Source: Vagococcus martis
Lineage (GTDB): Bacteria; Bacillota; Bacilli; Lactobacillales; Vagococcaceae
Length of the DNA: 64,000 bases
Direction: 5' to 3'
Assembly (NCBI RefSeq): GCF_002026305.1
Contig: NZ_MVAB01000001.1
Coordinates: forward strand, 248,001-312,000
Shown here: positions 29,429 through 38,448 of the stretch, in pieces
Position numbering within the stretch: the stretch's first letter is position 1
Layout: each line of letters opens with the position of its first letter
The notes under the pieces: model-generated
The model's database searches: none
The model's input: only the letters and a program-made list of their open reading frames with translations
Told to the model about the DNA's origin: nothing
Made by a program: the position numbers and the translations under genes

Positions 29429-29536
29429 TTATTTCCAAAACAAAAATATTGATGATAGTATATCTAAGATAATATCTAAAATGTTTGATCCTAACCCTTG
29501 TACTTTTTTCTTTTCTTTTTTCCTTCGACTTCTCAT
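29429..29536 (-). CDS. small basic amphipathic peptide, 35 residues
   Basis: A short frame starts MRSRRKKEKKKVQGLGS and ends with a hydrophobic helix NILDIILDILSSIFLFWK. The N-terminal third is strongly basic and the rest amphipathic to hydrophobic, a layout seen in membrane-active small peptides and type I toxins. AAAAGGAA lies about 10 bases before ATG 29536. It sits just downstream of one copy of the direct repeat that also precedes the GrpB-family gene. Coding status is uncertain; nothing else was found in 29348-29549. Confidence 0.4.
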   Translation of the reverse strand: MRSRRKKEKKKVQGLGSNILDIILDILSSIFLFWK

Positions 29537-29548
29537 ATTCTTTAAATT

Positions 29549-29612
29549 CCTTTTAAAAAAATACCATATATTATCTGACTAGGTTTAACATTAGATTATG
29601 TCTACCTAACCG
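29549..29612 (-). repeat. direct repeat, copy B (upstream of the 35-residue peptide, downstream of grpB)
   Basis: About 64 bases related to 30160-30229. The core of 25 bases (29556-29580, containing ACCATATATTATCTGACT on the plus strand) is identical in both copies; the adjoining about 38 bases are similar but diverged. In copy B the diverged part is bounded by GTTTAAC and GTTAAAT, which can pair with one mismatch. Confidence 0.8.
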
Positions 29613-29620
29613 TTAAATAA

Positions 29621-30145
29621 CTATTCTCTATAATTTTTCAGTGTGTCTTTTACAAAATTTTCTTTATAATCTGTATATGCTGTTATCTCATTAAGATTAT
29701 TTTCTAAAACAGTTTGTTTTATATTTTCATATTGCTTTTTTATATTGTCATGAGTTCTAAGAATATCACGAAATAGAATTAAATCATTCCATTTTTTTTG
29801 ATTAAAATTTACTAAATGAATAATATGAGTTTTAATTTCAAATGTGTTATCTATGAATTTAGCACACACGATTTCGTCATGTTTTTGTACCCTTAACCTA
29901 TAAAAACCCAATTTTTTTAATTGATTAAAAAAAGAATCATCTAATTTGGAAATATCGTCCACTCCTATTAAAATATCTATAATCGGTTTGGCCTTAATTC
30001 CTTTTATTGCAGTACTTCCTACGTGTTCTATACAATTACAATTTAAATTTTTTAATATTTCTTGTCTAACTCTGTTAAACTCTATTTCCCACTCTTGATT
30101 ATAAGAAACAATGACTACTTCATTATTTTTCAAACCTAATTCCAT
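29621..30145 (-). CDS. GrpB family protein (nucleotidyltransferase-like)
   Basis: Start at ATG 30145 (MELGLKNNEVVIV) with AAGGAG 9 bases upstream; 174 residues. Motifs of the GrpB/UPF0157 family, distantly related to nucleotidyltransferases: EHVGSTAIKGIKAKPIIDILIGV (shown as EHVGSTAIKGIKAKPIID), and THIIHLVN. No specific substrate is established for the family. It is framed by two copies of a direct repeat at 29549-29612 and 30160-30229, like a movable one-gene unit. Confidence 0.85.
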   Translation of the reverse strand: MELGLKNNEVVIVSYNQEWEIEFNRVRQEILKNLNCNCIEHVGSTAIKGIKAKPIIDILIGVDDISKLDDSFFNQLKKLGFYRLRVQKHDEIVCAKFIDNTFEIKTHIIHLVNFNQKKWNDLILFRDILRTHDNIKKQYENIKQTVLENNLNEITAYTDYKENFVKDTLKNYRE

Positions 30146-30159
30146 ATTTATCACTCCTT

Positions 30160-30229
30160 TTTTAAAAAATACCATATATTATCTGACTTGTTATAACGTG
30201 ATTTATGTTAACTTATCTGTTAAATTATT
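30160..30229 (-). repeat. direct repeat, copy A (upstream of the GrpB-family gene)
   Basis: Same orientation as copy B. The identical 25-base core is at 30163-30187; the flanking part is diverged, with ATTTAAC and GTTATAAC in place of the copy B ends. It lies a few bases before the GrpB ribosome site, as copy B does for the next small frame. Confidence 0.8.
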
Positions 30230-30234
30230 AAATT

Positions 30235-30348
30235 TTAAACTTCTTTCAAAGAATCAGAAAATACTTTCCACTCTTCCTTAACTTCTACAGGCAGATTGTT
30301 ATATTCTCTTAGATTTATTGCTCCATGTAAATAATACAAATGGACTAA
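30235..30348 (-). pseudogene. C-terminal gene fragment
   Basis: An open stretch without a start reads VHLYYLHGAINLREYNNLPV then EVKEEWKVFSDSLKEV and a stop at 30235, preceded in frame by a stop at about 30349. It looks like the tail of a lost protein. A second tail, STIVEQLKQEGSNSAYLKLK and stop, occupies 30363-30428 directly after the acetyltransferase remnant. Neither family is recognised. Confidence 0.4.
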
Positions 30349-30428
30349 TCATACATTAGGTTATTGTTATTTTAGTTTTAAATAAGCTGAGTTACTACCT
30401 TCTTGTTTTAATTGTTCTACAATTGTAC

Positions 30429-30875
30429 TTAACTACATAGTGACTCATTTATTACCAAATGAGTAATAGGATATGCCTTGCCAAAACCATCTAGTTCGTC
30501 TTCTGATTCAATTTTAAAGCCATGATTAAGATAAAACATTTTTGCACACTCATTTTGAGTATTTACGTCCACTCTTTTTATACTTTCTGTTTCAATTAAT
30601 TCGGATAGTATTCTACTGCCGTATCGTTGACCGATAAAATCTGGATCAAGAAAAAGCATAACTAATTCATCTTGACTAGTCCCACTAAAGCCAATGATTT
30701 GATAACCATCTCTCCATAAATATAAATTAACGTGATTTAAATATTCTGGAATAATCTCCTTATAAAAGATAAAGTCTTCTTCAGACAAAAAATGATGTGT
30801 TTTCTTTACTGACTTTTCCCAAATCTGTCATACTAATCCATAATCCTTTATATCTGCTTTTATTTTAGTTAACAA
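30429..30875 (-). pseudogene. GNAT-family N-acetyltransferase, broken by an in-frame stop
   Basis: From TTG 30875 (ribosome site GGGGAG 6 bases upstream) the frame reads LLTKIKADIKDYGLV, stop TGA at 30830-30828, then continues QIWEKSVKKTHHFLSEEDF to the GNAT core (acetyl-CoA loop around DPDFIGQRYGSRILSEL) and NGF-type end MFYLNHGFKIE. QIWE.SV..THHFL is the normal N-terminus of this acetyltransferase group, so the TGA is a nonsense mutation, giving 149 codons overall. The 119-residue remainder, starting from TTG, lacks the first strand-helix and is unlikely to be active. Confidence 0.75.
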
Positions 30876-31342
30876 AGTATTCTCCCCTATTAGCTTAATA
30901 TTATATGTTTGTCTTCTTAAAATGACAAAATTAATTAAAAAAAATTCTTAAATCCTTTGATAGATTCATAAAAGAAATCAATAAAATTAAATACATTGGC
31001 AATAAGTATTGTAGTTAACGATAATAAGCACAATCATTTAACTGTTTTAGGTGTATGAGAGTTCTTCTGAGAGTTAATGAATAAAATAAAACTTAAAACT
31101 ACTGAAAATACTTCACTCAAATTATTTTCATTATATCACGTTTAAATTAAGTAGATATGGTAATTTCAATGTCCTAGTTTTTCCGATGACGAAATGAAAT
31201 TATCTAGTAATAAACTTTAACTCTTTTGTGGATTAAATCCTAGACAACCATACATCTTTAATTTTATACCATGTATCGCAATGTTATATGAAAGGTGAGT
31301 ATTTTATTCTATAATCAACATTGTAGAAGAAAGGAGGTTTTT

Positions 31343-31774
31343 ATGAGAGTCAAATTTGAAAAACAAAAGCATTTAGAAGAGAACTTAATTATAATCCAAG
31401 CAAAAGAAAAAAATAGGGAGATTGATTCAATAATAAGAGGAATAGAGAACCACAAAACCGTTTTAAGCTGTTCTCATAACGAAAAAAATATACTTGTTCC
31501 TTGCAAATCATTCATAAGATTTTATTCATATGATAAAAAAATAAATGGTTCTACACCTGATCAGGAGTATCTGGTTAAGTATCGGCTATACGAATTAGAA
31601 AATATTTTAGATAAAAATTTTTTGAGAATTTCTAACAATGAAATTATTAACATTAATTATATTTCTAAATTAGAATTAACAAATGCAGGAATTATTATTA
31701 TTTATTTCAAAAATGGGGAACAAACAAGTTCTTCAAGAAGATATTTAAAAAAAATAAAGGAGTATTTATTATGA
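31343..31774 (+). CDS. LytTR DNA-binding domain regulator
   Basis: Start at ATG 31343 (MRVKFEKQKHLEENL) with AAAGGAGG upstream; 143 residues. The C-terminal two thirds is a LytTR domain (KNILVPCKSFIRFYSYD, YRLYELENILDKNFLRISNNEIININYI), typical of regulators of quorum, bacteriocin and membrane-stress genes. No receiver domain. Its stop overlaps the next start (ATGA), a DUF3021 membrane protein, the standard two-gene arrangement. The 31.3 kb region upstream (30876-31342) is A+T-rich and holds no gene that I can support. Confidence 0.88.
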   Translation: MRVKFEKQKHLEENLIIIQAKEKNREIDSIIRGIENHKTVLSCSHNEKNILVPCKSFIRFYSYDKKINGSTPDQEYLVKYRLYELENILDKNFLRISNNEIININYISKLELTNAGIIIIYFKNGEQTSSSRRYLKKIKEYLL

Positions 31775-32220
31775 ACAAACATATTGTTTTCCAAATATTT
31801 AGTGGCTTTAAAACAGGGGTTTTTATAGGGCTAATGTTTTCAATCTTTTTCTCATTTATATATTCAGGTGATTTATTTTATCCGATGCCTCCAGCCTTCA
31901 TTGATAAATTTTCTTCCGAATTAATAGCCTTTATTGTTTCAGTATTTTTATGGGGAGTTATTGGTATCATATTTACATTGACAAATTTTATCTTTACGAG
32001 TACTGATTGGAGTATTACTAGAATGACTGTTAGTCATGCGGTTATCTCGTATTGCTTGTTTTTACCTATAGCAATATTTTTAGACTGGATAAATTTTTCA
32101 GTAACGAATATAGTTACCTTTACAATGATTTACCTATTCATATACGCCATACTTTGGGTTATTTCTATAATTAGAGTAAAAAAAGAAATCAACAGTATTA
32201 ATAAACATATCAAAGAGTAA
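31771..32220 (+). CDS. DUF3021 family membrane protein
   Basis: 149 residues with four membrane helices (FKTGVFIGLMFSIFFSFIYS, ELIAFIVSVFLWGVIGIIF, VSHAVISYCLFLPIAIFLDW, IVTFTMIYLFIYAILWVIS). Proteins of this family follow LytTR regulators and are thought to restrain or signal to them; the mechanism is unknown. It overlaps the LytTR gene by 4 bases. Confidence 0.85.
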   Translation: MNKHIVFQIFSGFKTGVFIGLMFSIFFSFIYSGDLFYPMPPAFIDKFSSELIAFIVSVFLWGVIGIIFTLTNFIFTSTDWSITRMTVSHAVISYCLFLPIAIFLDWINFSVTNIVTFTMIYLFIYAILWVISIIRVKKEINSINKHIKE

Positions 32221-32247
32221 AATAATTATCCCAGAGTAATTAATTAA

Positions 32248-32272
32248 AAAGACCTCCAAATTGAAGGTCTTT
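32248..32272. terminator. bidirectional terminator
   Basis: 8-bp stem AAAGACCT (32248-32255)/AGGTCTTT (32265-32272) with A and T tails between the convergent DUF3021 gene and rbsU. Confidence 0.8.
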
Positions 32273-32279
32273 CTCTTAT

Positions 32280-33158
32280 TTAGACTATAACTGTTAATGT
32301 TGCTGCTAATAATATCAACACTAAACCAATAATCGTAATTTTCATCTCTTTTGATGTTTTCTTTTGGCCTAAGACCCAAATACCTGTCAATGTTGCAAGT
32401 ACAACTGATGTTTGAGATAAAATAAACCCTGTTGCTAATCCATTCATATTAGGTTGAGCTGAAATTAAATAAGTTAGTGCTGCAAAGGCAAAGAAAAATC
32501 CTGAAATAATTTGTTTGTATGATACCATTTGAGTCAACGCATTTTCTTTTTCTTTCACAGCGATAACCAAACTATAAACAACCGCCACAATCACCATTCC
32601 AATTGCTTGTGGTAGGAAAGCGTTCATTCCTGTAATGCTTGTTTCTTGCGGTGCTGCTGAATACAACCAATACCCTATTTCACCAATCGCTAAAATGATG
32701 ACAGCTTTTTTGATGTTACTTGCATCTGCACTATCTTTTTTCTCAGACCAAACTGTCATTCTTGCACCAAGTATAATCAATACAAGTGCTAGAGCACCAA
32801 TTAATTTGTCTGTCATAGTTGGCCAATTTCCAAGATGTACTACACCCCATAATGACGCAACAATTAATTGAAATGCTGTCGTAATTGGCATAGCTCTTGA
32901 AGAACCTACTAATTCAAATGATTTAAACGTCAAAATCTGAGCACTCGCCCAACCAATTCCTGATAAAATACTTAACGTTAAATCCATCCCACTTGGAAAC
33001 GTTAATCCATTAGCAAAAAATAAAATAATCGCAAAAATCAATGTTCCAATTGTTGATCCAACGATTTGGTTAACTGGTTTGCCACCAATTTTTGATGCGA
33101 TTGTTGGGTATAATCCCCAACCTAGTAATGGTCCTAACCCTATTAATAAAGCTGTCAT
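32280..33158 (-). CDS. rbsU: ribose uptake protein RbsU (GRP sugar transporter family)
   Basis: 292 residues with ten membrane helices in two fivefold halves of the glucose/ribose porter family (MTALLIGLGPLLGWGLYPTI, GIGWASAQILTFKSFELVG, GFILSQTSVVLATLTGIWVLGQKK). Ribose import is inferred from its operon with rbsD and rbsK, the same grouping known from lactobacilli; it replaces an ABC ribose transporter, which is absent here. 31 bases after rbsD. Confidence 0.92.
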   Translation of the reverse strand: MTALLIGLGPLLGWGLYPTIASKIGGKPVNQIVGSTIGTLIFAIILFFANGLTFPSGMDLTLSILSGIGWASAQILTFKSFELVGSSRAMPITTAFQLIVASLWGVVHLGNWPTMTDKLIGALALVLIILGARMTVWSEKKDSADASNIKKAVIILAIGEIGYWLYSAAPQETSITGMNAFLPQAIGMVIVAVVYSLVIAVKEKENALTQMVSYKQIISGFFFAFAALTYLISAQPNMNGLATGFILSQTSVVLATLTGIWVLGQKKTSKEMKITIIGLVLILLAATLTVIV

Positions 33159-33189
33159 TTTTATAAAATCCCCCTGGTAAATTTTCTAA

Positions 33190-33585
33190 CTAAAACGTTA
33201 CGCCACTTTCCAATAAAATATTCGCATACGGTGTCATTTCACCTGTACGGATAAATGCATGCGTGTCATTCAATTTTTGTTTCATGTCACTATGTGGAAT
33301 AAACTCTATTGGCGTGTTAGTAAAACGTTCTTCAATACTCGCCAAAATAGTAGGATTCGCTTCTTTTATTTCTTCAGCTAAATAAATCTTTTGTACTTCT
33401 AATTCTTCCAAGACGTTATCTAACACATCTAAAAAACTTGGCACGCCATTTGTCACAGCTAAATCAATTTTTTCTGTGTCAAACGGAACTGGCATCCCCG
33501 CGTCCCCAATACTTAATAAATCAAAATGACCCATTTTTGAGATAACTCTTGAGATATCGCTGTTTATAACGGCTGATTTTTTCAT
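33190..33585 (-). CDS. rbsD: D-ribose pyranase RbsD
   Basis: Interconverts the pyranose and furanose forms of ribose so that ribokinase can use it. 131 residues with the conserved N-terminus [22 protein letters not shown] then [10 protein letters not shown], where the catalytic His sits in GHFD, and the C-terminal [17 protein letters not shown]. The start shares one base with the rbsK stop (TAATG) and its ribosome site lies in the rbsK coding sequence. Confidence 0.96.
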   Translation of the reverse strand: MKKSAVINSDISRVISKMGHFDLLSIGDAGMPVPFDTEKIDLAVTNGVPSFLDVLDNVLEELEVQKIYLAEEIKEANPTILASIEERFTNTPIEFIPHSDMKQKLNDTHAFIRTGEMTPYANILLESGVTF

Positions 33586-34499
33586 TAATATGTCTCCTTT
33601 ATTTCATGTTCAAACGGAATACTTGGTTGAGCACCGTATCGTTGAACTGTTAGTGATGATGCTTTATTACCATAATCAATTGCTTCTTCAATATTAGAGA
33701 AATCTTGTTTTAGTTTACTTGCCAATGCCCCAATAAATGTATCCCCTGCGGCAGTTGTGTCGACCGCTTTCACTTTATAAGCTGAAACAAAACCTGATTG
33801 TTCTTTGTAGTCATAATAAGCACCACGACTACCAAGTGTGATAATCACCATCTCGATACCTAAATCATGTAGGGCCTCTGCTGCTTTTTTTATCGACTCA
33901 TCATCAGTCAACTCAATGCCTGTAATTAATTCTGTTTCTGTTTCATTTGGAATAATAACATCTGTTAAAGCTAGTAGCTCACTCGAAATATTTTTCACAG
34001 CTGGTGCTGGATTTAAAATTGTTTTAACGTTTGAATTTTTAGCCAGTTTAAATGCTTCTATTGTTCCTGTGATAGCACTTTCAAACTGTGCAATTAAAAA
34101 ATCACTTGATTCAATCACAGATTGACAACTGCTTGCTAATTCATTTGTAACGTGATTATTAGCTCCAGCATAAATCATAATGCTATTTTCACCAGACTCA
34201 TCAACCGTAATAAAGGCTTGCCCTGTTGACTCATTGTCAATCGTTTTGACATGTGTCACATCAATTTCTTCTCCTTCTAATAACTCTAACATTACGTTTC
34301 CAGCTGCGTCATTTCCTATTGCTCCAATGAATGACGTTTTTGCTCCAGATCGTTTGCTTGCTACACCTTGATTTGCACCTTTACCACCACCTGCAGTAAA
34401 ATGTTCTATTGCATGAATCGTTTCTCCCGGTTTAGCCATTTCTTTAACTCGTAATGTCGTATCTAGATTAATACTTCCAATAATCGTTACATGATTCAT
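33585..34499 (-). CDS. rbsK: ribokinase RbsK
   Basis: Phosphorylates ribose with ATP (PfkB family). Start at ATG 34499 ([18 protein letters not shown]) with GGAGGAACG upstream; about 304 residues. Signatures: [17 protein letters not shown] for substrate binding and [13 protein letters not shown] for the anion hole and catalytic Asp. First gene of rbsK-rbsD-rbsU. Two tandem LacI-type palindromes lie just upstream. Confidence 0.96.
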   Translation of the reverse strand: MNHVTIIGSINLDTTLRVKEMAKPGETIHAIEHFTAGGGKGANQGVASKRSGAKTSFIGAIGNDAAGNVMLELLEGEEIDVTHVKTIDNESTGQAFITVDESGENSIMIYAGANNHVTNELASSCQSVIESSDFLIAQFESAITGTIEAFKLAKNSNVKTILNPAPAVKNISSELLALTDVIIPNETETELITGIELTDDESIKKAAEALHDLGIEMVIITLGSRGAYYDYKEQSGFVSAYKVKAVDTTAAGDTFIGALASKLKQDFSNIEEAIDYGNKASSLTVQRYGAQPSIPFEHEIKETY

Positions 34500-34525
34500 C
34501 ACACGTTCCTCCAATTCATTTTTAA

Positions 34526-34552
34526 TTAAAACGTTTTAGTAAAACGTTTTAA
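34526..34552. promoter_or_regulatory. tandem LacI-type operators of the rbs operon
   Basis: Two perfect palindromes AAAACGTTTT, at 34528-34537 and 34541-34550, 13 bases apart, just upstream of the rbsK ribosome site. The central CG and A/T arms fit LacI-family proteins such as RbsR. The neighbouring rbsR gene is frameshifted, so the natural ligand of these sites may be missing. Confidence 0.75.
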
Positions 34553-34593
34553 TTTACCTTTCGAAAAAAATATAGCACACTTTGAAATAGTTT

Positions 34594-35585
34594 TCAAGGG
34601 CGTGCTACAGATAATCGTTCAATTAATGTGACTGGTAAAATTAATTCTGTTTCGTCTTTATCCGGATGGTTGATACGATCAATTAATAAATCGGCTGTTT
34701 TTTGTCCTAATTCAAAAATTGGCTGTGATACGGTTGTAAGCGGTGGATACACATACTCGCTCATCTCTATATTATCGTATCCTACTACACTGTAATCATC
34801 TGGAACTTTTTTCCAACTTCACTGAGACCAGCATACACGCCAAACGCTATTTCATCATTTGCTGCAAAAATAGCCGTCGCGTTTGTATTTAAAATAGTTT
34901 TAACCATCTCTTTCCCACTTTGTTTTGATAATTCAGTCGGAAATACTTCAACTTGACCATTAAAATTTTCCGTAAAACCAATCAATCGTTTTAATATATT
35001 AGGACTCATATCTTTAGGAAATAATGCGACAGCTTGTTTATGTTTTGTATCATTCAATAAAGTTGCAACAAGTTCGCCGCCGCGATAATCATCTGTTCTA
35101 ACAGAATCAAATGTCTGAGTTGTAACTTGTTGATCTAGTTCTATGATAGGAATTTTTTGCAACAGCTCTCGATTGAGTACTTCTGTAATTGAAATACCTG
35201 AACTAGCCAAAATCACCCCATCAACCCCTCGGTGGTTAAGTGCTTCAATTGCTTTTTTTCCTTTAGTAAGATTCATGTCAACATTACACAGAATTGTCAT
35301 AAATCCAGAACTAAAAAGCACGTCTTCAATCCCTTTAACAAGGGTCGCAAAAAAAGGATTAGTAATATCTGGAACGATAATCCCTATCGTCAAACTTTTT
35401 TTCATGACCATTCGGCGAGCAAAATAATCAGGTGCATAACCTAATTCTTCTTGTGCTTGCAATACTTTTTTTACCGTATCTGGATGAAATTGATGTTTTT
35501 TACCATTTAAAATCTGGGAAACAGTGGTGATAGATACCCCCGATTGTTTTGCAACATCTTTAATCGTTACTTTTTTATTTGCCAT
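34594..35585 (-). pseudogene. rbsR: LacI-family ribose regulator RbsR, frameshifted
   Basis: Start ATG 35585 (MANKKVTIKDVAKQSGVSIT) with GGAAG upstream. A LacI helix-turn-helix and most of the ligand domain are intact up to YAGLSEVGKK, where the frame breaks at a run of six A (34812-34807 as T on plus) and ends early at 34785. Adding one base restores VPDDYSVVGYDNIEMSEYVY, LTTVSQPIFELGQKTADLLI and the normal end LIERLSVARP at 34594. The result is about 331 codons, so a one-base deletion in a homopolymer (or a sequencing error) is the simplest reading. The truncated form lacks part of the sensor and dimer interface. Confidence 0.85.
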
Positions 35586-35683
35586 ATCGTTCTTCCTTCG
35601 TTCTTCATAGTAAAACAATTCTATTGCCTTTATAACCTCTTACATGATACCCTATATAGTATTAAGACTTAAGGAGACTATTT

Positions 35684-35887
35684 ATGGGATGCCAATGTAA
35701 AAAGAGTTTACCATCTAAAATTCTTATTGGCCTGTCTTTAATCATCATGACACTTTTTAACGATACATCATATAGCTCGGTTGCGTTTAAAATCGGTGGT
35801 GCTATACAAGTTGTTGGTATCGTTTGGTTTCTTACTATTTATTTTTTTAATAGACAAAAAAGCTGTCAAATCAAGGACAAGTCATAA
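35684..35887 (+). CDS. small membrane protein, 67 residues
   Basis: Function unknown. MGCQCKKSLPSK, then two hydrophobic helices (ILIGLSLIIMTLF and VVGIVWFLTIYFF) and a basic tail with another Cys. Clear AAGGAG ribosome site and a terminator right after the stop support a real gene. The N-terminal Cys-x-Cys is notable but there is no lipoprotein signal. Confidence 0.65.
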   Translation: MGCQCKKSLPSKILIGLSLIIMTLFNDTSYSSVAFKIGGAIQVVGIVWFLTIYFFNRQKSCQIKDKS

Positions 35888-35919
35888 GCGTTTATCAAAC
35901 ATGTGATAACGCTTTTTTA
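35886..35919 (+). terminator. terminator after the 67-residue membrane protein gene
   Basis: Hairpin AAGCGTTTATCA...TGATAACGCTT with one bulged T, followed by six T. Confidence 0.75.
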
Positions 35920-35950
35920 TTTTACATATCTCATAATAGCATAAGTGACA

Positions 35951-36508
35951 CTATCTTTTAAAATAATCTTCAAATGTAATGGCATACTTCATTGTTTCAA
36001 CAAGTGGCTTGTTTTTAAAATTGATATAATAATCTGTGCCTATTTTCTTCATCCCAATTTTTTGCATCACTTTACCTGAATTGAGATTATCTTTATGATG
36101 GGTCGCATAAACTACTTTTAAATCGAGTTTTTCAAAAGATAGTTGAAGTAATCTCTCCGCTACTTCTGGCACAATACCTTGACCCCAGTATTTCTTAGAC
36201 AGTGCATATCCAATCGTAGCACAGTCTTTATCAATGGACATAAAATCAATCGTCCCGATTAGTTTGTTTGTCTCTTTTAATTCAATACCCCACTTGGTAA
36301 GTTGTTTTGGGATAAAAATTTGCTCAATGACAGTGTATGTTTCTTCTTTTGACTGATGTGCGCTGAATTTTGTATAATGACTTACTTCTTTCATCGAACA
36401 ATAATCATACATATCATCAACATCATCTAACGTAATCTTTCGTAATAAGCAACGTGGTGTTTCCATCACACTATGTTCTTTTAATACCATCTCTTGTGAT
36501 ATTTCCAT
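35951..36508 (-). CDS. GNAT-family N-acetyltransferase (RimJ/RimL type)
   Basis: Start at ATG 36508 (MEISQEMVLKEHSVMETPRC) with GAGGTG upstream; 185 residues. Acetyltransferase_3 pattern: ETPRCLLRKITLDDVDDMYDYC at the start, IGTIDF, IGYALSKKYWGQGIVPEVAE (acetyl-CoA-binding loop) and NLNSGKVMQKIGMKKIG. Such enzymes acetylate protein N-termini or small amines; substrate unknown. Divergent from the AraC-type regulator gene 90 bases away. Confidence 0.88.
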   Translation of the reverse strand: MEISQEMVLKEHSVMETPRCLLRKITLDDVDDMYDYCSMKEVSHYTKFSAHQSKEETYTVIEQIFIPKQLTKWGIELKETNKLIGTIDFMSIDKDCATIGYALSKKYWGQGIVPEVAERLLQLSFEKLDLKVVYATHHKDNLNSGKVMQKIGMKKIGTDYYINFKNKPLVETMKYAITFEDYFKR

Positions 36509-36598
36509 TTGTATCACCTCATTTATTTTTTAGCAATATAAGTCAAAAAAATTAGTTTCGCCTATGATACACTTTATGTGTCAAAGGAGGTCTGTTAA

Positions 36599-37480
36599 AT
36601 GAATTATTCTAACTATGTTTCTAAAGCAATTACTTCTATACAACAACATATTGACGAAGAAATAAGTCTAGATAAAATATCAGATTACATTGGTTATTCA
36701 AATTATCATTTTCATAGATTATTTAAGAAAGAAACTGGCTATTCACTTTACGACTATATTAAACAACAAAGATTAGTAAAAGCCTCTCTTCTCTTAAAGC
36801 ACTCTGAACTAAGCATATTAGATATTTCTATTCTTTCCTTTTTTAACTCTCAAGAAGCTTTCACTCGAGCATTTAAAAATAAATTTCAAATTCCACCGAA
36901 AAAGTTCCGAATGTTACATAAAAATATCATGAATAAAGGAGACTACCTAATGACTAATCAAAAATCTACTATTCCCGGATGGTTTAAATCAGGATTGGCA
37001 AGTAATAAATACGATATGGCTATTGATACTAATATTACACATATATCTAACCAATCAGCAAAACTATTTTCCATTTGTGATGACTTTAATGACGAAGAAT
37101 TTGGGACAATCATGCAACAATTCAAAGCGGAAAAGTTTAAAGGAAAACGTGTGAAATTCTCAGCTTTTTTAAAAACTGAATTATCCAATGGGTCCAGTGG
37201 TTTATGGGTTCGGATTGATTCAAAATATTATGACATGCTTGCATTTGATAATATGAAAGATAGATTAATTACGGAAAGTACAGATTGGAACTTTTATTCA
37301 TGTGTTTTAGACGTTCCATTACAAGCAGATGTGATCAACATCGGTATTCTATTACTTGGGCAAGGAACCGTATGGATCAATTCATGTCAATTTCAAGAAG
37401 TACCTAATACAGAAAAAGTGACAGAGATTTCTCCTAGTCACTTTGTTCCAGATTCACCAGAACACTTAGATTTTTCCTAA
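36599..37480 (+). CDS. AraC-family transcriptional regulator
   Basis: 293 residues. The double helix-turn-helix is N-terminal (AITSIQQHIDEEISLDKISDYIGYSNYHFHRLFKKETG; seen as YIGYSNYHFHRLFKKETG and SQEAFTRAFKNKFQIPPKKF). The C-terminal half is a beta-rich domain (PGWFKSGLASNKYDM, SSGLWVRIDSKYYD) that probably senses a small molecule. Regulated genes are unknown; the divergent acetyltransferase is the nearest candidate. AAAGGAGG ribosome site. The 3' end overlaps the end of the convergent transglutaminase gene by 4 bases. Confidence 0.88.
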   Translation: MNYSNYVSKAITSIQQHIDEEISLDKISDYIGYSNYHFHRLFKKETGYSLYDYIKQQRLVKASLLLKHSELSILDISILSFFNSQEAFTRAFKNKFQIPPKKFRMLHKNIMNKGDYLMTNQKSTIPGWFKSGLASNKYDMAIDTNITHISNQSAKLFSICDDFNDEEFGTIMQQFKAEKFKGKRVKFSAFLKTELSNGSSGLWVRIDSKYYDMLAFDNMKDRLITESTDWNFYSCVLDVPLQADVINIGILLLGQGTVWINSCQFQEVPNTEKVTEISPSHFVPDSPEHLDFS

Positions 37481-38448
37481 GTGTTCTTCTTTGTTTTTAT
37501 CAGATATTTTGATAAATCGAGTATGTTATTTTTTTGATTTTCTGATACTGTCACATCTTTTCTAACACCGTAAGTTACTGCTTCATACTCACGAGTTAAC
37601 TCACTAAATGTCACACTAATTTCAGGCATCTCTCCAGAAACTTTCTCAGCATAAGAATTCAGGGTTTCACTATTTTCACGTGGTAATTTTCCTTCTATCT
37701 GTTTTAGTAGCAAACGATAAATACGTGTAAATGATCGTTTTAATATCCCTATACTAATCAGTAGTCCCATAAAATAGCGATACTTAAATACTATAAGCAG
37801 AATGAGCATGACTAATACTAAACAAGCTATTTGACTGACAAATGTTACAACTTTCTTATTATCATCGAAAAATAATTTAATTTTATCTATAATGCTTTCT
37901 CGATTTTCTTGTTGATTTCTGGTAACACTTTTTGCTGACTGAGTAGAACTTGGTTGTGTATTATTTTCTTTTTTATCACTTGAAGATGGTGTCGTTTTTT
38001 CTTCTTTTTTCTGTTCTTGGACTTGTTGTGTTCCAGTAAAACTTGGGGTTGGCTCAAATGGAACCCAGTCACTTCCTTCAAAATAGACTTCAACCCATGA
38101 ATGGGCATCAGAGTTTCGAATATTATAAACACTATAATCATCTTGTGTTTCTCGGACTTGCCCCTGACTAAATCCCTTCACCCATCGCGTTGGAATCCCA
38201 ATGCTTCGTAACATGACACTCATGGCACTTGAAAAATTGTCACAGTAACCGACTTTGGATTCAAACAAGAAAAATTCAACGTAATCACTATTTTTAGGAA
38301 CATGTCGAGTACCTGATTTTGAATAGCGATATTGAGAAGATATTTTCAAATAAGACTCAACCGCTTTAACTTTATCATAGAGGGTCTCTTTACCAGCTGT
38401 TATTTCACGTGTCAATTCCTCAATACTTTTTGGTATGTTTTCAGGCAA
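37477..38448 (-). pseudogene. C-terminal part of split transglutaminase-like membrane protein (TgpA type)
   Basis: Continues, in the same frame, the upstream 391-codon part after a TAA at 38451-38449. The transglutaminase core is intact: Cys in VGYCDNFSSAMSVMLRS, His in SDAHSWVEVYF, Asp-equivalent context WVPFEPTPSF. Then a low-complexity linker, one membrane helix (FVSQIACLVLVMLILLIVF) and a C-terminal DUF4129-like tail. The first codon after the stop is TTG with no ribosome site, so independent translation is unlikely. Related proteins are single polypeptides with DUF58 and MoxR partners. Confidence 0.75.

Noticed and set aside
29549-30229. True integron with attC sites
   Set aside because: Only the short GTTTAAC/GTTAAAT pair in one copy resembles attC; the second copy lacks it and no integrase is in the window. 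Kept only as a cassette-like repeat.
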